Assembly (NCBI GenBank): GCA_964600045.1
Contig: CAZRHS010000039.1
Location: 1 to 14,000, forward strand
Source: Phil1 sp964600045
GTDB lineage: Bacteria; Bacillota; Clostridia; Christensenellales; CAG-138
Length of the DNA: 14,000 nt
Direction of reading: 5' to 3'
Shown: one piece after another, positions 1 through 6,671 of the stretch
How the letters are laid out: every line of letters starts with the position of its first letter
Numbering within the stretch: position 1 is the first letter of the stretch
The notes under the pieces: model-generated
Told to the model about the DNA's origin: nothing
The model's database searches: none
What the model saw: the letters and a program-made list of their open reading frames with translations, nothing else
Position numbers and translations under genes: made by a program

Positions 1-265
1 TGTTGCTGGTGGTGGTCAGATAATTCCAGTCGGTAACTTCGCCGTTGAAGAGGTAGGTCAGCTCGGTAGAGTCGCTGACCTTACGATCGTCGCTGGTGTA
101 GTCAGTCTCGATCTGGGAATTGTCGCCGCTCTGGGTGTCTACCTGCGCGGTAGCCTGAGCGTCGTCAGTTGTGGTGCTGGTGGTGTCGCCGGCGCAGCCT
201 ACGAAGAGAGCCGCTACCATGACGATGCTCATGAGCATTGCCACGAACTTAGAAATGTTCTTCAT
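1..265 (-). CDS. Peptide-type ABC transporter substrate-binding lipoprotein, N-terminal part (cut by window edge)
   Basis: Only the first 88 codons are in the window; the gene runs off the left edge. The start ATG (complement of 263-265) follows an AGGAGGA ribosome site at 271-277. The protein opens with a lipoprotein signal peptide: basic MKNISK, a hydrophobic stretch, then lipobox LFVGC with Cys24 as the expected lipidated residue. A Thr/Asp/Gln-rich linker follows, then the start of a solute-binding domain containing TELTYLFNGEVTDWNYLT. It is closely similar to the complete gene at 619-2646, with whole runs such as AQVDTQSGDNSQIET identical. The family (SBP_bac_5, OppA/DppA type) captures peptides or related solutes outside the membrane for import. 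Ligand cannot be read from this fragment, and no permease or ATPase is visible. Confidence in the family comes from the intact paralogue. Confidence 0.85.
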   Translation of the reverse strand, partial: MKNISKFVAMLMSIVMVAALFVGCAGDTTSTTTDDAQATAQVDTQSGDNSQIETDYTSDDRKVSDSTELTYLFNGEVTDWNYLTTTSN

Positions 266-290
266 ACTTTTCCTCCTGTTTTCTATATAC

Positions 291-309
291 AAAAACCTCT
301 TGGGTTTTT
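291..309 (-). promoter_or_regulatory. Leader hairpin upstream of the partial lipoprotein gene
   Basis: In the minus-strand transcript, AAAAACC (303-309 arm is its complement GGTTTTT on plus) pairs over a 5-base loop at 298-302, giving a 7-bp stem. A weak AT extension (285-288 with 310-313) is possible across a 2-base bulge. The hairpin lies about 14 bases before the ribosome site. The same structure occurs before the paralogue at 2674-2694, with a G-U pair and a different loop. Function is unknown: a regulatory leader, 5'-end protection or simple inheritance from the duplication are all possible. Confidence 0.45.
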
Positions 310-405
310 ATATCGTTAAGGCCATGTTAGGTACTTTTGCCCTAAAAAGGGGTAATCATGTCACTTATGCATAATTCTCAAGCCTATTCGTCATTCCGAT
401 GGCAA

Positions 406-434
406 AGTATAAACAGATTATGACAATTAAGCAA
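406..434 (-). promoter_or_regulatory. Sigma-70-like promoter for the partial lipoprotein gene
   Basis: On the minus strand there is a -35 box TTGCTT (429-434), a 17-base spacer and a -10 box TATACT (406-411). Transcription would start near 399, giving a leader of about 130 bases before the ATG. The site lies after the two hairpins that end the upstream gene, which fits a separate transcription unit. Confidence 0.65.
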
Positions 435-479
435 GCTATGTTATGAAAAATTAACACGGCCTTAACGCTTCATAACACG

Positions 480-507
480 AAAAAAGCCTGATTCCCTAAG
501 CTTTTTT
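480..507. terminator. A-tract/T-tract hairpin, possible second (bidirectional) terminator
   Basis: Positions 480-487 (six A then GC) are the inverted complement of 500-507 (GC then six T), giving an 8-bp stem with a 12-base loop. It reads as hairpin plus U-run on either strand. It sits behind the stronger hairpin at 555-576, so on the minus strand it could catch read-through from the lipoprotein gene at 619-2646. The GC core is only 2 bp, so strength is doubtful. Confidence 0.4.
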
Positions 508-544
508 GAAGTTGTAAACAAACTGTGTACAATGCTCGCAATAT

Positions 545-576
545 AAAACAAAAATGGCGGCGCTTTCGCGCCGCCA
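545..576 (-). terminator. Rho-independent terminator of the complete lipoprotein gene
   Basis: A perfect 9-bp GC-rich stem pairs 555-563 with 568-576. On the minus strand the loop reads GAAA, a GNRA tetraloop, and it is followed by the T-rich run TTTTTGTTTTAT. It lies 43 bases past the stop codon of the gene at 619-2646. There is no gene on the plus strand that would use it. Confidence 0.88.
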
Positions 577-618
577 CATTGCATACAAGGCTTAAATTTG
601 CCCGTATTTATGCATTTT

Positions 619-2646
619 TTAGTAGTCTACGCCCTGGATCTTGCCTTCTGCGGCAAGCTCTGCCATAGCGGCGGAGCGCTCCTCTTCCCACTTGGCGTAA
701 GCTTCCTCGTACTCTTCGGTGTTAACGCCGTCGGTATAGATGTACTGATACTTATAGCGGCTGTCGGACGCGCCGAAGGGAGCGTACTGGGATTCAAACG
801 GCATCAGGGAGGATCCAACGTAGCCGGTGCCGCCGCGCATGAACGGTATGGCCATGCACTGCTCATTCAGCAGCCAGTTCTCGGCCTCGGCGAAGAGCTC
901 GTAACGTTTTTCAAGATCCACGCACTCGGCGTCCGCGGCATCAACCATCTGATCATAGATGATGTTGTAGTAATACTTGCCGTCCTTAGCCTGCTGAGAA
1001 CCCTCAACATAGGTATCGGAAACCTCGGACATACCGTCGGCCATGAATATCCAGTCGCAGCGATCCGCGCCAAGGAACGTGAATACGTAGGTCATGGTCA
1101 GAGGATCGGAGTAGTCGGGATACCAGCTGTTGTACAGCATGCTGAAGTTGCCGCAGCGCAGAACCGCCTCGGTGTAACCATCCTCGGCATAGCCCTCAAC
1201 CTGAACGTCAACATAGTCGGTACCAAGGTTGCGCTCAAGGAACTGCTCGATAAGCTGCACGCGCAGGGTGTCGTTCTTGGAGTTGGTAACATAAGGAATG
1301 TAAACGATTATGGGGAAGGTGGCGCCGGCGGCGGTCAACTCCTCAATGGCCTTTTCCTTGTATTCGTTGGCAAGCTCTACGTTGTAGGTGGTGCTTGCGG
1401 TGAACTCGGCAATAGGATCAAGGTCAACGTAGTCCTTGCCGGAGCTGTTCAGGAAGTCGCGGCAGGTCATGGTGTTCTGCACGTGCGCCTCGGCGTTGTA
1501 GGGCTCGGTGATCTGGATGAGGGAAGCCTTATCAAAGGCATGGAGTATGGACTTACGGAAGTTCAGGTTGTTAACGGCAAGCTTCCAGTTTTCAGGCTGA
1601 TACTTTTCATCAAAGTTGGGCCAGAAGTTGAAGAAATAGAAGTACGTCCAGAAGCTGGGACGGCAGGGGCGAATCTTGTCCGCCTTCTCGGGGTCGCTCA
1701 GCCACTCTTCAAGCTGCTCGGTAGGAACGTCGCAGTAGTTAACTTCGCCGCGCAGATACATCTCGGGCTCAACGGTGCCGGCCTCGGAGTTGTAAATCTG
1801 GGTAACCTTGGTTATGTGCATGTTCTCTATATCCCAGTAGGTGGGGTTAAGAACAGCCTCGATTATGGTGGAAGGCTCATACTGGGTCATTACGTACTCG
1901 CCGCAGTAAAGCATGGTTTCGTTATCGGTGGAGAAGCTGTCGCCGCACTCCTCAATCCACTGCTTGTTGGCCGGGAAGAAGTTCTTGTAGGTCAAAGTGG
2001 AAAGGAAGTAAGGAATGGGGTTCTCAAGAGTGTACTCAAGGGTGTAATCGTCAAGCGCCTTTACGCCAACGTTGTTGAAGTCGCACTCAAGGCCGTTCAG
2101 AGCCGCCTGGTGATATTCCTCGGCGCCCTTAAGGCAATACATCATATCCGCCATCATGGAAGCGTTGGCGGGATCGAGTATGTACTCGCAGGAAGTTACG
2201 AAGTCGTGAGCGGTCAGCTCGCAGTATTCCTGCAGATCGTAGGTCATCCACATTACGCCCTGGCGGATTTTGAATGTCCAAACAAGGCCGTCGTCGGAAC
2301 GGGTCCAGCTTTCAGCCAGACAGGGCTGGCACAGGCCAAGATAGTCGTACTCAACCAGTGAGTCGATATACATGCCGGGGGTGTTGCTGGTGGTGGTCAG
2401 ATAGTTCCAGTCTGTAACCTCGCCGTTAAAGAGGTAGGTAAGCTCCGTAGTGTCGCTGACCTGGCGCTCCTCGCCGGTGTACTTGGTCTCAATCTGGGAA
2501 TTGTCGCCGCTCTGGGTATCTACCTGCGCGGTAGCCTGAGCTTCGGTGGTGTCATCTGTAGTAGTCTCGGTAGCGCAGCCTACGAAAAGAGCCGCGACCA
2601 TAACAACGCACATAAGCATTGCCAAGAACTTCTTGATGTTTCTCAT
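619..2646 (-). CDS. Peptide-type ABC transporter substrate-binding lipoprotein (SBP_bac_5 family)
   Basis: A 675-residue extracellular solute-binding lipoprotein of the OppA/DppA type, predicted to capture peptides or similar solutes for an ABC importer. The ATG at 2646 was chosen because AGGAGGA sits just upstream at 2651-2657; an in-frame ATG at 2661 would place that ribosome site inside the coding region. The N terminus has a basic start, a hydrophobic core and lipobox LFVGC (Cys24), then a Thr/Glu/Gln-rich linker. The binding domain follows, with family-like segments LAESWTRSDDGLVWTFKI in the first lobe and SWYPDYSDP in the second. The C terminus ends in a charged, helix-prone tail (EEYEEAYAKWEEERSAAM). 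It is longer than typical family members of about 540 residues. It has its own promoter and terminator and is followed on the same strand by a truncated paralogue at 1-265. No permease or ATPase genes are present, so ligand and partners are unknown. Confidence 0.92.
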   Translation of the reverse strand: MRNIKKFLAMLMCVVMVAALFVGCATETTTDDTTEAQATAQVDTQSGDNSQIETKYTGEERQVSDTTELTYLFNGEVTDWNYLTTTSNTPGMYIDSLVEYDYLGLCQPCLAESWTRSDDGLVWTFKIRQGVMWMTYDLQEYCELTAHDFVTSCEYILDPANASMMADMMYCLKGAEEYHQAALNGLECDFNNVGVKALDDYTLEYTLENPIPYFLSTLTYKNFFPANKQWIEECGDSFSTDNETMLYCGEYVMTQYEPSTIIEAVLNPTYWDIENMHITKVTQIYNSEAGTVEPEMYLRGEVNYCDVPTEQLEEWLSDPEKADKIRPCRPSFWTYFYFFNFWPNFDEKYQPENWKLAVNNLNFRKSILHAFDKASLIQITEPYNAEAHVQNTMTCRDFLNSSGKDYVDLDPIAEFTASTTYNVELANEYKEKAIEELTAAGATFPIIVYIPYVTNSKNDTLRVQLIEQFLERNLGTDYVDVQVEGYAEDGYTEAVLRCGNFSMLYNSWYPDYSDPLTMTYVFTFLGADRCDWIFMADGMSEVSDTYVEGSQQAKDGKYYYNIIYDQMVDAADAECVDLEKRYELFAEAENWLLNEQCMAIPFMRGGTGYVGSSLMPFESQYAPFGASDSRYKYQYIYTDGVNTEEYEEAYAKWEEERSAAMAELAAEGKIQGVDY

Positions 2647-2673
2647 GGTTTCCTCCTGCATTTTTATTTATAC

Positions 2674-2694
2674 AAAAACCTTCCTCGGGTCTTT
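2674..2694 (-). promoter_or_regulatory. Leader hairpin upstream of the complete lipoprotein gene
   Basis: In the minus-strand RNA a 7-bp stem forms between the complements of 2688-2694 and 2674-2680, with a 7-base loop (2681-2687). One pair is G-U where the paralogous leader at 291-309 has A-U, so pairing is kept despite a base change. Flanking sequence (AACGATATAAA before, GTATA after) is shared by both leaders. It lies about 16 bases upstream of the AGGAGGA ribosome site. Role unknown. Confidence 0.45.
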
Positions 2695-2851
2695 ATATCG
2701 TTTTAGGGGTTTTTAGTTTAATCAATCGCCTTACGGTTAGTCCTTAACCTTGTTTTTTGATTAAAAAAGGTGCTGTTTTTCGGTTTGATTCGGTTATCTT
2801 TGTTCGCTCAATTTTGCATACATTGCAAAAAATATTGTATTAATTGTTAAT

Positions 2852-2880
2852 ATTATACAACCTGAATGTCTCAATTTCAA
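2852..2880 (-). promoter_or_regulatory. Sigma-70-like promoter for the complete lipoprotein gene
   Basis: On the minus strand there is a -35 box TTGAAA (2875-2880), a 17-base spacer and a perfect -10 box TATAAT (2852-2857). Transcription would begin near 2845, leaving an unusually long leader of about 200 bases. Together with the plus-strand promoter at 2943-2971 it makes the intergenic stretch 2647-2993 a divergent promoter region with no gene of its own. Confidence 0.75.
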
Positions 2881-2942
2881 CCCCCTTGTCGAAATGCGTT
2901 ATATATTTGCAAATTTGTGCGGATTTTGTCCGTTTTTCGGGT

Positions 2943-2971
2943 TTTACAATTGCAAAACCTTAATGTATAAT
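2943..2971 (+). promoter_or_regulatory. Sigma-70-like promoter for the two-component operon
   Basis: A -35 box TTTACA (2943-2948), a 17-base spacer and a perfect -10 box TATAAT (2966-2971) precede the kinase gene. The predicted start is near 2978, which leaves a leader of only about 16 bases beginning at the AGGAGGGG ribosome site (2977-2984). Confidence 0.75.
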
Positions 2972-2993
2972 TATAGAGGAGGGGATTTGGCTT

Positions 2994-4535
2994 ATGTTTG
3001 CGTGGCTGCGCACAATAACTGAATGGATATTCACAAACCGCAACCGCAGGATAGTTGCGATAGTGGTTTTTGCAAACGCTATTGTCAGCGTTTTCTTTCT
3101 GTTTGTGCTGCATATTCCGGCCCTTCTCATACTCTCCGCGCTCGTTTCGGCATACGCCGTGGCGACCCTTACAAGGGAGCGGTACTTAACGCTTGGCGCG
3201 TCAAGCATTGCGGCAATGCAGGTACTGCTGCTTATTCTGCTTGAGCCTGCCATAAGCGCGCCGCTTGCGAACGCGGGAATAATACTTCTTGCCACAAGCG
3301 CGTTTACGGTGCTGATGATGTCCATGATAACGAACATTCAGCAGCAGGAATATTATTCAACCGTAAAGGCGGACAGAAACATTGTCTATAAGGGATGCGT
3401 AAACTCCCTTTTGAGGGCACGCGGGCTGAACAACATTTATTTTGCCATACTGCGCTCGATTCAGGCCCTTTACGGCAAATCCGCCGCCGTGTTCACGCGC
3501 GACGAAAAGGGAAACGTAACCTGCGTTGACCGCCTGCCGCAGGGACTTATACTTTACGAATCCGAGCTTGAGGCCGCCAATGCCGCATTTGATGACGAAG
3601 TGGCGGACATGGATAATTACGAGGATACGGTAGGCCGCTTCGGCAAAACGCACTCCACCTCCCCCTTCATCTTCATTCCGCTTATGGCGGGAAAAGAGAA
3701 GATAGCCATCTTAGGCATAGTGTTCTCCGACGAGGAAACGCTTGATGACGACATGAAGGAGGAATTGTCCGGCATAATCGTTCAGGCGTCAAACGCCGTT
3801 GAGCGCCAGGTGCTTGCGGACAGGCAGCAGGAGGCCATTATAAAGGGCGAGAAGGAGCGCATAAGGGCGGACTTTCTCCGCGCCATGTCTCACGACATTC
3901 GCTCCCCCTTAACCGGCATAATGAGCGCCTGCTCAACGCTTATCCAGGCGGACGAAAGCATAAGCCCGGAGGCGCGGCATAAGCTGCTTGTGAACATTCA
4001 TGAGGAAGCGCAGTGGCTTTGCCAAATGGTTGAGAACCTGCTTTCCGTAACGCGCGTTAACGAGGCCGCGGCATCCATCAAAAAAACGCCGGAGCTTGTG
4101 GAGGACGTTATAGGGGACGTGGCACAGCGCTGCGAAAAGCGATTCCCGGAGCTTAAGCTTAATGTTTCAACGCCCGATGAGCCGATGCTTGTGGAGATGG
4201 ACCCCACGCTTATAATTCAGGTGCTTATGAACCTGATAGAAAACGCCGTTAAATACAGCGGCGCCGCAAAAGACATAGAGCTTACCGTTTCAAAGGGCGA
4301 GGGATGCGCCGTATTCACCGTCAGGGACCACGGCGTAGGCTTGTCGCAGGACACGATAGACAACCTGTTCACCCCTCTTTCCAGAACCGATACGGATAAC
4401 GTTCACGGCCTCGGCATAGGCCTTTCAATATGCCGCAGCGTAATCCGCGCCCACGGGGGCCAGATTTCCGGGCGCAACAACCCGGACAGCGGCGCTGAGT
4501 TTACATTTACCCTGCCCATGGAGGAATTAGAATGA
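2994..4535 (+). CDS. KdpD-type sensor histidine kinase (short form lacking the N-terminal KdpD/USP domains)
   Basis: A 513-residue membrane sensor kinase that should autophosphorylate on His and pass the phosphate to the regulator encoded next. Four hydrophobic segments (about 20-39, 41-59, 66-88 and 92-113) match the four-helix DUF4118 membrane domain of KdpD. A GAF-like region follows (about 135-275). The dimerisation domain has MSHDIRSPLTGI with phosphoacceptor His300. The ATP-binding domain has NLIENAVKYS (N413, N417), the G1 box DHGVGL (D445) and the G2 box GLGIGLS (G472-G476). Spacing and wording of these blocks are KdpD-like. E. coli KdpD is about 890 residues; this protein starts directly at the membrane domain, so the classical cytoplasmic KdpD sensor and universal-stress domains are absent. 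The ribosome site AGGAGGGG is 9 bases before the ATG. It overlaps the regulator gene by 4 bases. No kdpFABC genes are nearby, so a role in potassium control is not shown; the stimulus is unknown. Confidence 0.9.
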   Translation: MFAWLRTITEWIFTNRNRRIVAIVVFANAIVSVFFLFVLHIPALLILSALVSAYAVATLTRERYLTLGASSIAAMQVLLLILLEPAISAPLANAGIILLATSAFTVLMMSMITNIQQQEYYSTVKADRNIVYKGCVNSLLRARGLNNIYFAILRSIQALYGKSAAVFTRDEKGNVTCVDRLPQGLILYESELEAANAAFDDEVADMDNYEDTVGRFGKTHSTSPFIFIPLMAGKEKIAILGIVFSDEETLDDDMKEELSGIIVQASNAVERQVLADRQQEAIIKGEKERIRADFLRAMSHDIRSPLTGIMSACSTLIQADESISPEARHKLLVNIHEEAQWLCQMVENLLSVTRVNEAAASIKKTPELVEDVIGDVAQRCEKRFPELKLNVSTPDEPMLVEMDPTLIIQVLMNLIENAVKYSGAAKDIELTVSKGEGCAVFTVRDHGVGLSQDTIDNLFTPLSRTDTDNVHGLGIGLSICRSVIRAHGGQISGRNNPDSGAEFTFTLPMEELE

Positions 4536-5260
4536 CGAAGAAGAAAACCATACTTGTTGTTGAAGACGACGGATACATTGCAAACGTGCTTAAGTCTTTG
4601 CTTGAGGCGAATGACTACCGGGTGCTTTCCGCTGAATCCGGAAACGGCGCGCTGCAGCTTGCGGCATCCCATGTGCCGGACGCGGTGCTGCTTGATCTGG
4701 GCCTGCCCGATATAGACGGCACAAGTGTGCTCACCTCCCTTCGCATGTGGTACGAAGGGCCCATAATAGTCGTAAGCGCGCGCAACCAGGTTAAGGAAAA
4801 GGTGCAGGCGCTTGATATGGGCGCCGATGATTATATAAATAAGCCCTTCAGCGCCTCCGAACTCCTTGCCCGCATACGCGTTGCATTAAGGCAGGCTGAA
4901 AAGATAGCCGCCCGCTCCGCCTCGCCGGACACTAACTATTCCGTGGGCGATCTTACGGTTGATTTCCAGAACAGCCGCGTTTATGTTGCCGGCAACGAAA
5001 TTCACCTTACCCGCCTTGAATACCGCATTGTGGAGCTGCTTGCCCGCAATCCCGGCAAGGTGCTTACGCACGACTATATTATTTCAAGCGTGTGGGGACC
5101 CTACGCGCCCAGCGACAACAACCTTATTCTGCGCGTGAACATAGCCAACATTCGCCGCAAAATAGAAAAGGACCACAATTCCCCGCGCTACATTCTGGCG
5201 GAGATAGGCGTGGGCTACCGCATGGCGGACAGCGACCCCGCCGCGAACACGAACAAATAA
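4532..5260 (+). CDS. KdpE-type response regulator (OmpR/PhoB family)
   Basis: A 242-residue DNA-binding response regulator, partner of the kinase just upstream; the start codon sits in an ATGA overlap with the kinase stop, indicating translational coupling. The receiver domain (1-120) has the acidic pair D12/D13, phosphoacceptor D55 in LLDLGLPDIDG, S82 and K104 in the ADDYINKPF motif. The C-terminal winged-helix domain (about 140-235) has LTRLEYRIVELLARNPGKVL, VWGP and the closing EIGVGYRM typical of the family. The receiver sequence is especially like KdpE. Targets are unknown: potential local ones are the divergent lipoprotein gene and its own promoter, but no operator was proven. The gene ends just before a bidirectional terminator. 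Confidence 0.92.
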   Translation: MTKKKTILVVEDDGYIANVLKSLLEANDYRVLSAESGNGALQLAASHVPDAVLLDLGLPDIDGTSVLTSLRMWYEGPIIVVSARNQVKEKVQALDMGADDYINKPFSASELLARIRVALRQAEKIAARSASPDTNYSVGDLTVDFQNSRVYVAGNEIHLTRLEYRIVELLARNPGKVLTHDYIISSVWGPYAPSDNNLILRVNIANIRRKIEKDHNSPRYILAEIGVGYRMADSDPAANTNK

Positions 5261-5274
5261 ACAAAAGCGAAACT

Positions 5275-5302
5275 AAAAAAAGCGGCTCATCGCCGCTTTT
5301 TT
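5275..5302. terminator. Bidirectional terminator between the two-component operon and alr
   Basis: Six G/C pairs with A/T pairs outside them form a strong stem: 5282-5286 (GCGGC) pairs with 5292-5296, over loop 5287-5291. The stem is flanked by seven A on the left and six T on the right, so either strand gives a hairpin plus U-run. It lies 15 bases past the regulator stop and 13 bases past the alr stop on the opposite strand, so it serves convergent transcripts. Confidence 0.92.
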
Positions 5303-5315
5303 AATGCTCTTAATT

Positions 5316-6452
5316 TCAGTTTTCCTTGTCGAAGAGATAATCGCGATAGGCAACAATCTTGCCGCCCTCGTAATAAACCTTTGGCACTCTGCGGGGCAGA
5401 GCGGCCTGCAGACCGTTGCGGTTAAAGTTGGTGGCCGCGGCACCCTCGGGATAAGTCATGGCGCCGGGCTCGGAGCCGAACACTATAAGCTCATCGCCTA
5501 TCTTAACGTCCGGCACGTCGGTTACGTCTATCATGGCCTGGTCCATGCAGAGAAGGCCTACATAGGGGCACTTTACGCCCTTAACAAGGCACCAGCCGTT
5601 GTAGTGCGAAAGGGCGCGGGGCGCGCCGTCAACATAGCCGAAGGGCAGGGTTGCGATAGTGCGCTCATGGTCGGCCGCGTCGTCAAGGCCGTAGCCTATG
5701 CCCTCGTTGGCGGGGAGCTTGAATATGTGCACTATCTCGCTCTTAAGCTGCATAAGCGGGCGGAGCGTTGAAATATGGGGGTTGAAGCCATAGAAGAAGG
5801 AACCCGGGCGAACCATGTTGTAGCGCATTTCGGGATAGCGAATGGCGCCTATGCCGTCGTCTATGCTCTTAAGCGGGAAAGTTACGCCGCGCTTTTCGCA
5901 GCCCTTTATAAAGTTTTCGAAAAGGTGCCACTGCTTGTAGTCATCGTCGTGCGTTTCAAGGGCAAGGTGGCTGAATATGCCGCGAATCTCAATATTGGGA
6001 AGCTTGGCTATTTTGGCTACTATGTCCATGTTTTCTTCGGTAGGGGCAAAGCCCAGGCGATGAAGGCCGGTATCAACCTTAATCTGAATCTTCGCTTTCT
6101 TACCGCCGGCTGAAAGAACCTCCGCCTGATGCAGCGAGCATATGGTCTGCACAATGTTCGCATCGGGGCCGTAGTGCAGCAGGCTGTCCGGTGAAAGGCC
6201 AAGTACGAGCAGCTCGCCATCCTTATGGAAACGCCTAAGCTCCAGCGCCTCGTTCATGGAGGCAACGCCAAAGTACTTAAGGCCGTACTTCATCATGTAT
6301 TCCATCATTATAACAGCGCCGTGGCCGTAGCAATCCGCCTTTATAATGGCCATGGGCTCAACGTTTGGGCCCACCTCGGAGCGCAACACGTCTATATTGT
6401 ATTTAAGATTGTCCAGGTTTATCTCCGCGCGGGTAGAACGAAGCTGTTCCAT
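5316..6452 (-). CDS. alr: Alanine racemase, PLP-dependent
   Basis: A 378-residue fold-III PLP enzyme that interconverts L- and D-alanine in the cytoplasm, supplying D-Ala for peptidoglycan. The start is set by AGGAGGA at 6462-6468, nine bases before the ATG. The PLP-binding lysine is K38 in IIKADCYGHG. KVDTGLHRLG (125-134) matches the KVDTG block, MVRPG (213-217) the barrel region, GYG with catalytic-type Tyr254, GYVDG (272-276), and CMDQAMIDVTDVP (302 on) the C-terminal domain; RVPKVY closes the fold. Length is normal. The usual HxANSA block that helps hold the PLP phosphate reads SIDDGIGA here (about 196-203), an unusual change. It faces the carboxypeptidase operon across a shared promoter region, which fits a cell-wall role. 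Substrate could in principle be another amino acid such as serine. Confidence 0.93.
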   Translation of the reverse strand: MEQLRSTRAEINLDNLKYNIDVLRSEVGPNVEPMAIIKADCYGHGAVIMMEYMMKYGLKYFGVASMNEALELRRFHKDGELLVLGLSPDSLLHYGPDANIVQTICSLHQAEVLSAGGKKAKIQIKVDTGLHRLGFAPTEENMDIVAKIAKLPNIEIRGIFSHLALETHDDDYKQWHLFENFIKGCEKRGVTFPLKSIDDGIGAIRYPEMRYNMVRPGSFFYGFNPHISTLRPLMQLKSEIVHIFKLPANEGIGYGLDDAADHERTIATLPFGYVDGAPRALSHYNGWCLVKGVKCPYVGLLCMDQAMIDVTDVPDVKIGDELIVFGSEPGAMTYPEGAAATNFNRNGLQAALPRRVPKVYYEGGKIVAYRDYLFDKEN

Positions 6453-6494
6453 TGGTTAAAATCCTCCTGTTAATATTAACATTCCCGATGAATT

Positions 6495-6522
6495 ATAATA
6501 CACAAATATACCCCGTTGTAAA
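6495..6522 (-). promoter_or_regulatory. Probable promoter for alr
   Basis: On the minus strand TTTACA (6517-6522) is followed after 16 bases by TATTAT (6495-6500). An overlapping perfect TATAAT (6492-6497) is 19 bases from the same -35 box. Either gives a start 40 bases or so before the alr ATG. Confidence 0.6.
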
Positions 6523-6581
6523 GAGCCAAAAAATATAAATAAAGCGGCGGTTAAATCAAAGTTAAGTTTTTTAACGCGCTA

Positions 6582-6611
6582 TTGCGGTAAGTGCGCTTTC
6601 AATATTATAAT
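6582..6611 (+). promoter_or_regulatory. Probable promoter for the carboxypeptidase operon
   Basis: A perfect -10 box TATAAT (6606-6611) is preceded by TTGCGG (6582-6587) with an 18-base spacer. The -35 match is only partial. The predicted leader to the ATG at 6672 is about 54 bases. It is divergent from the alr promoter. Confidence 0.55.
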
Positions 6612-6671
6612 ATACAAAACTATGCGTATCTAAAAAGCACAGCTAAAACCAAAAAGGAATGGGGTAAAAAC

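Noticed and set aside
171..374. Small 67-codon frame on the plus strand with a hydrophobic stretch
   Set aside because: It overlaps the signal peptide of the partial lipoprotein in antisense; the hydrophobic part is a by-product of that region and the AT-rich leader, and no ribosome site precedes it.
598..2361. Long open frame (587 codons) on the plus strand opposite the lipoprotein gene
   Set aside because: It is antisense to a well-supported lipoprotein gene, has no ribosome site, and its composition is what the codon bias of the real gene produces on the opposite strand.
6591..6671. Upstream start of carboxypeptidase paralogue 1 at 6591
   Set aside because: It would add 27 residues before a clear signal peptide and would cover the -10 box; paralogue 2 starts at the position matching 6672.
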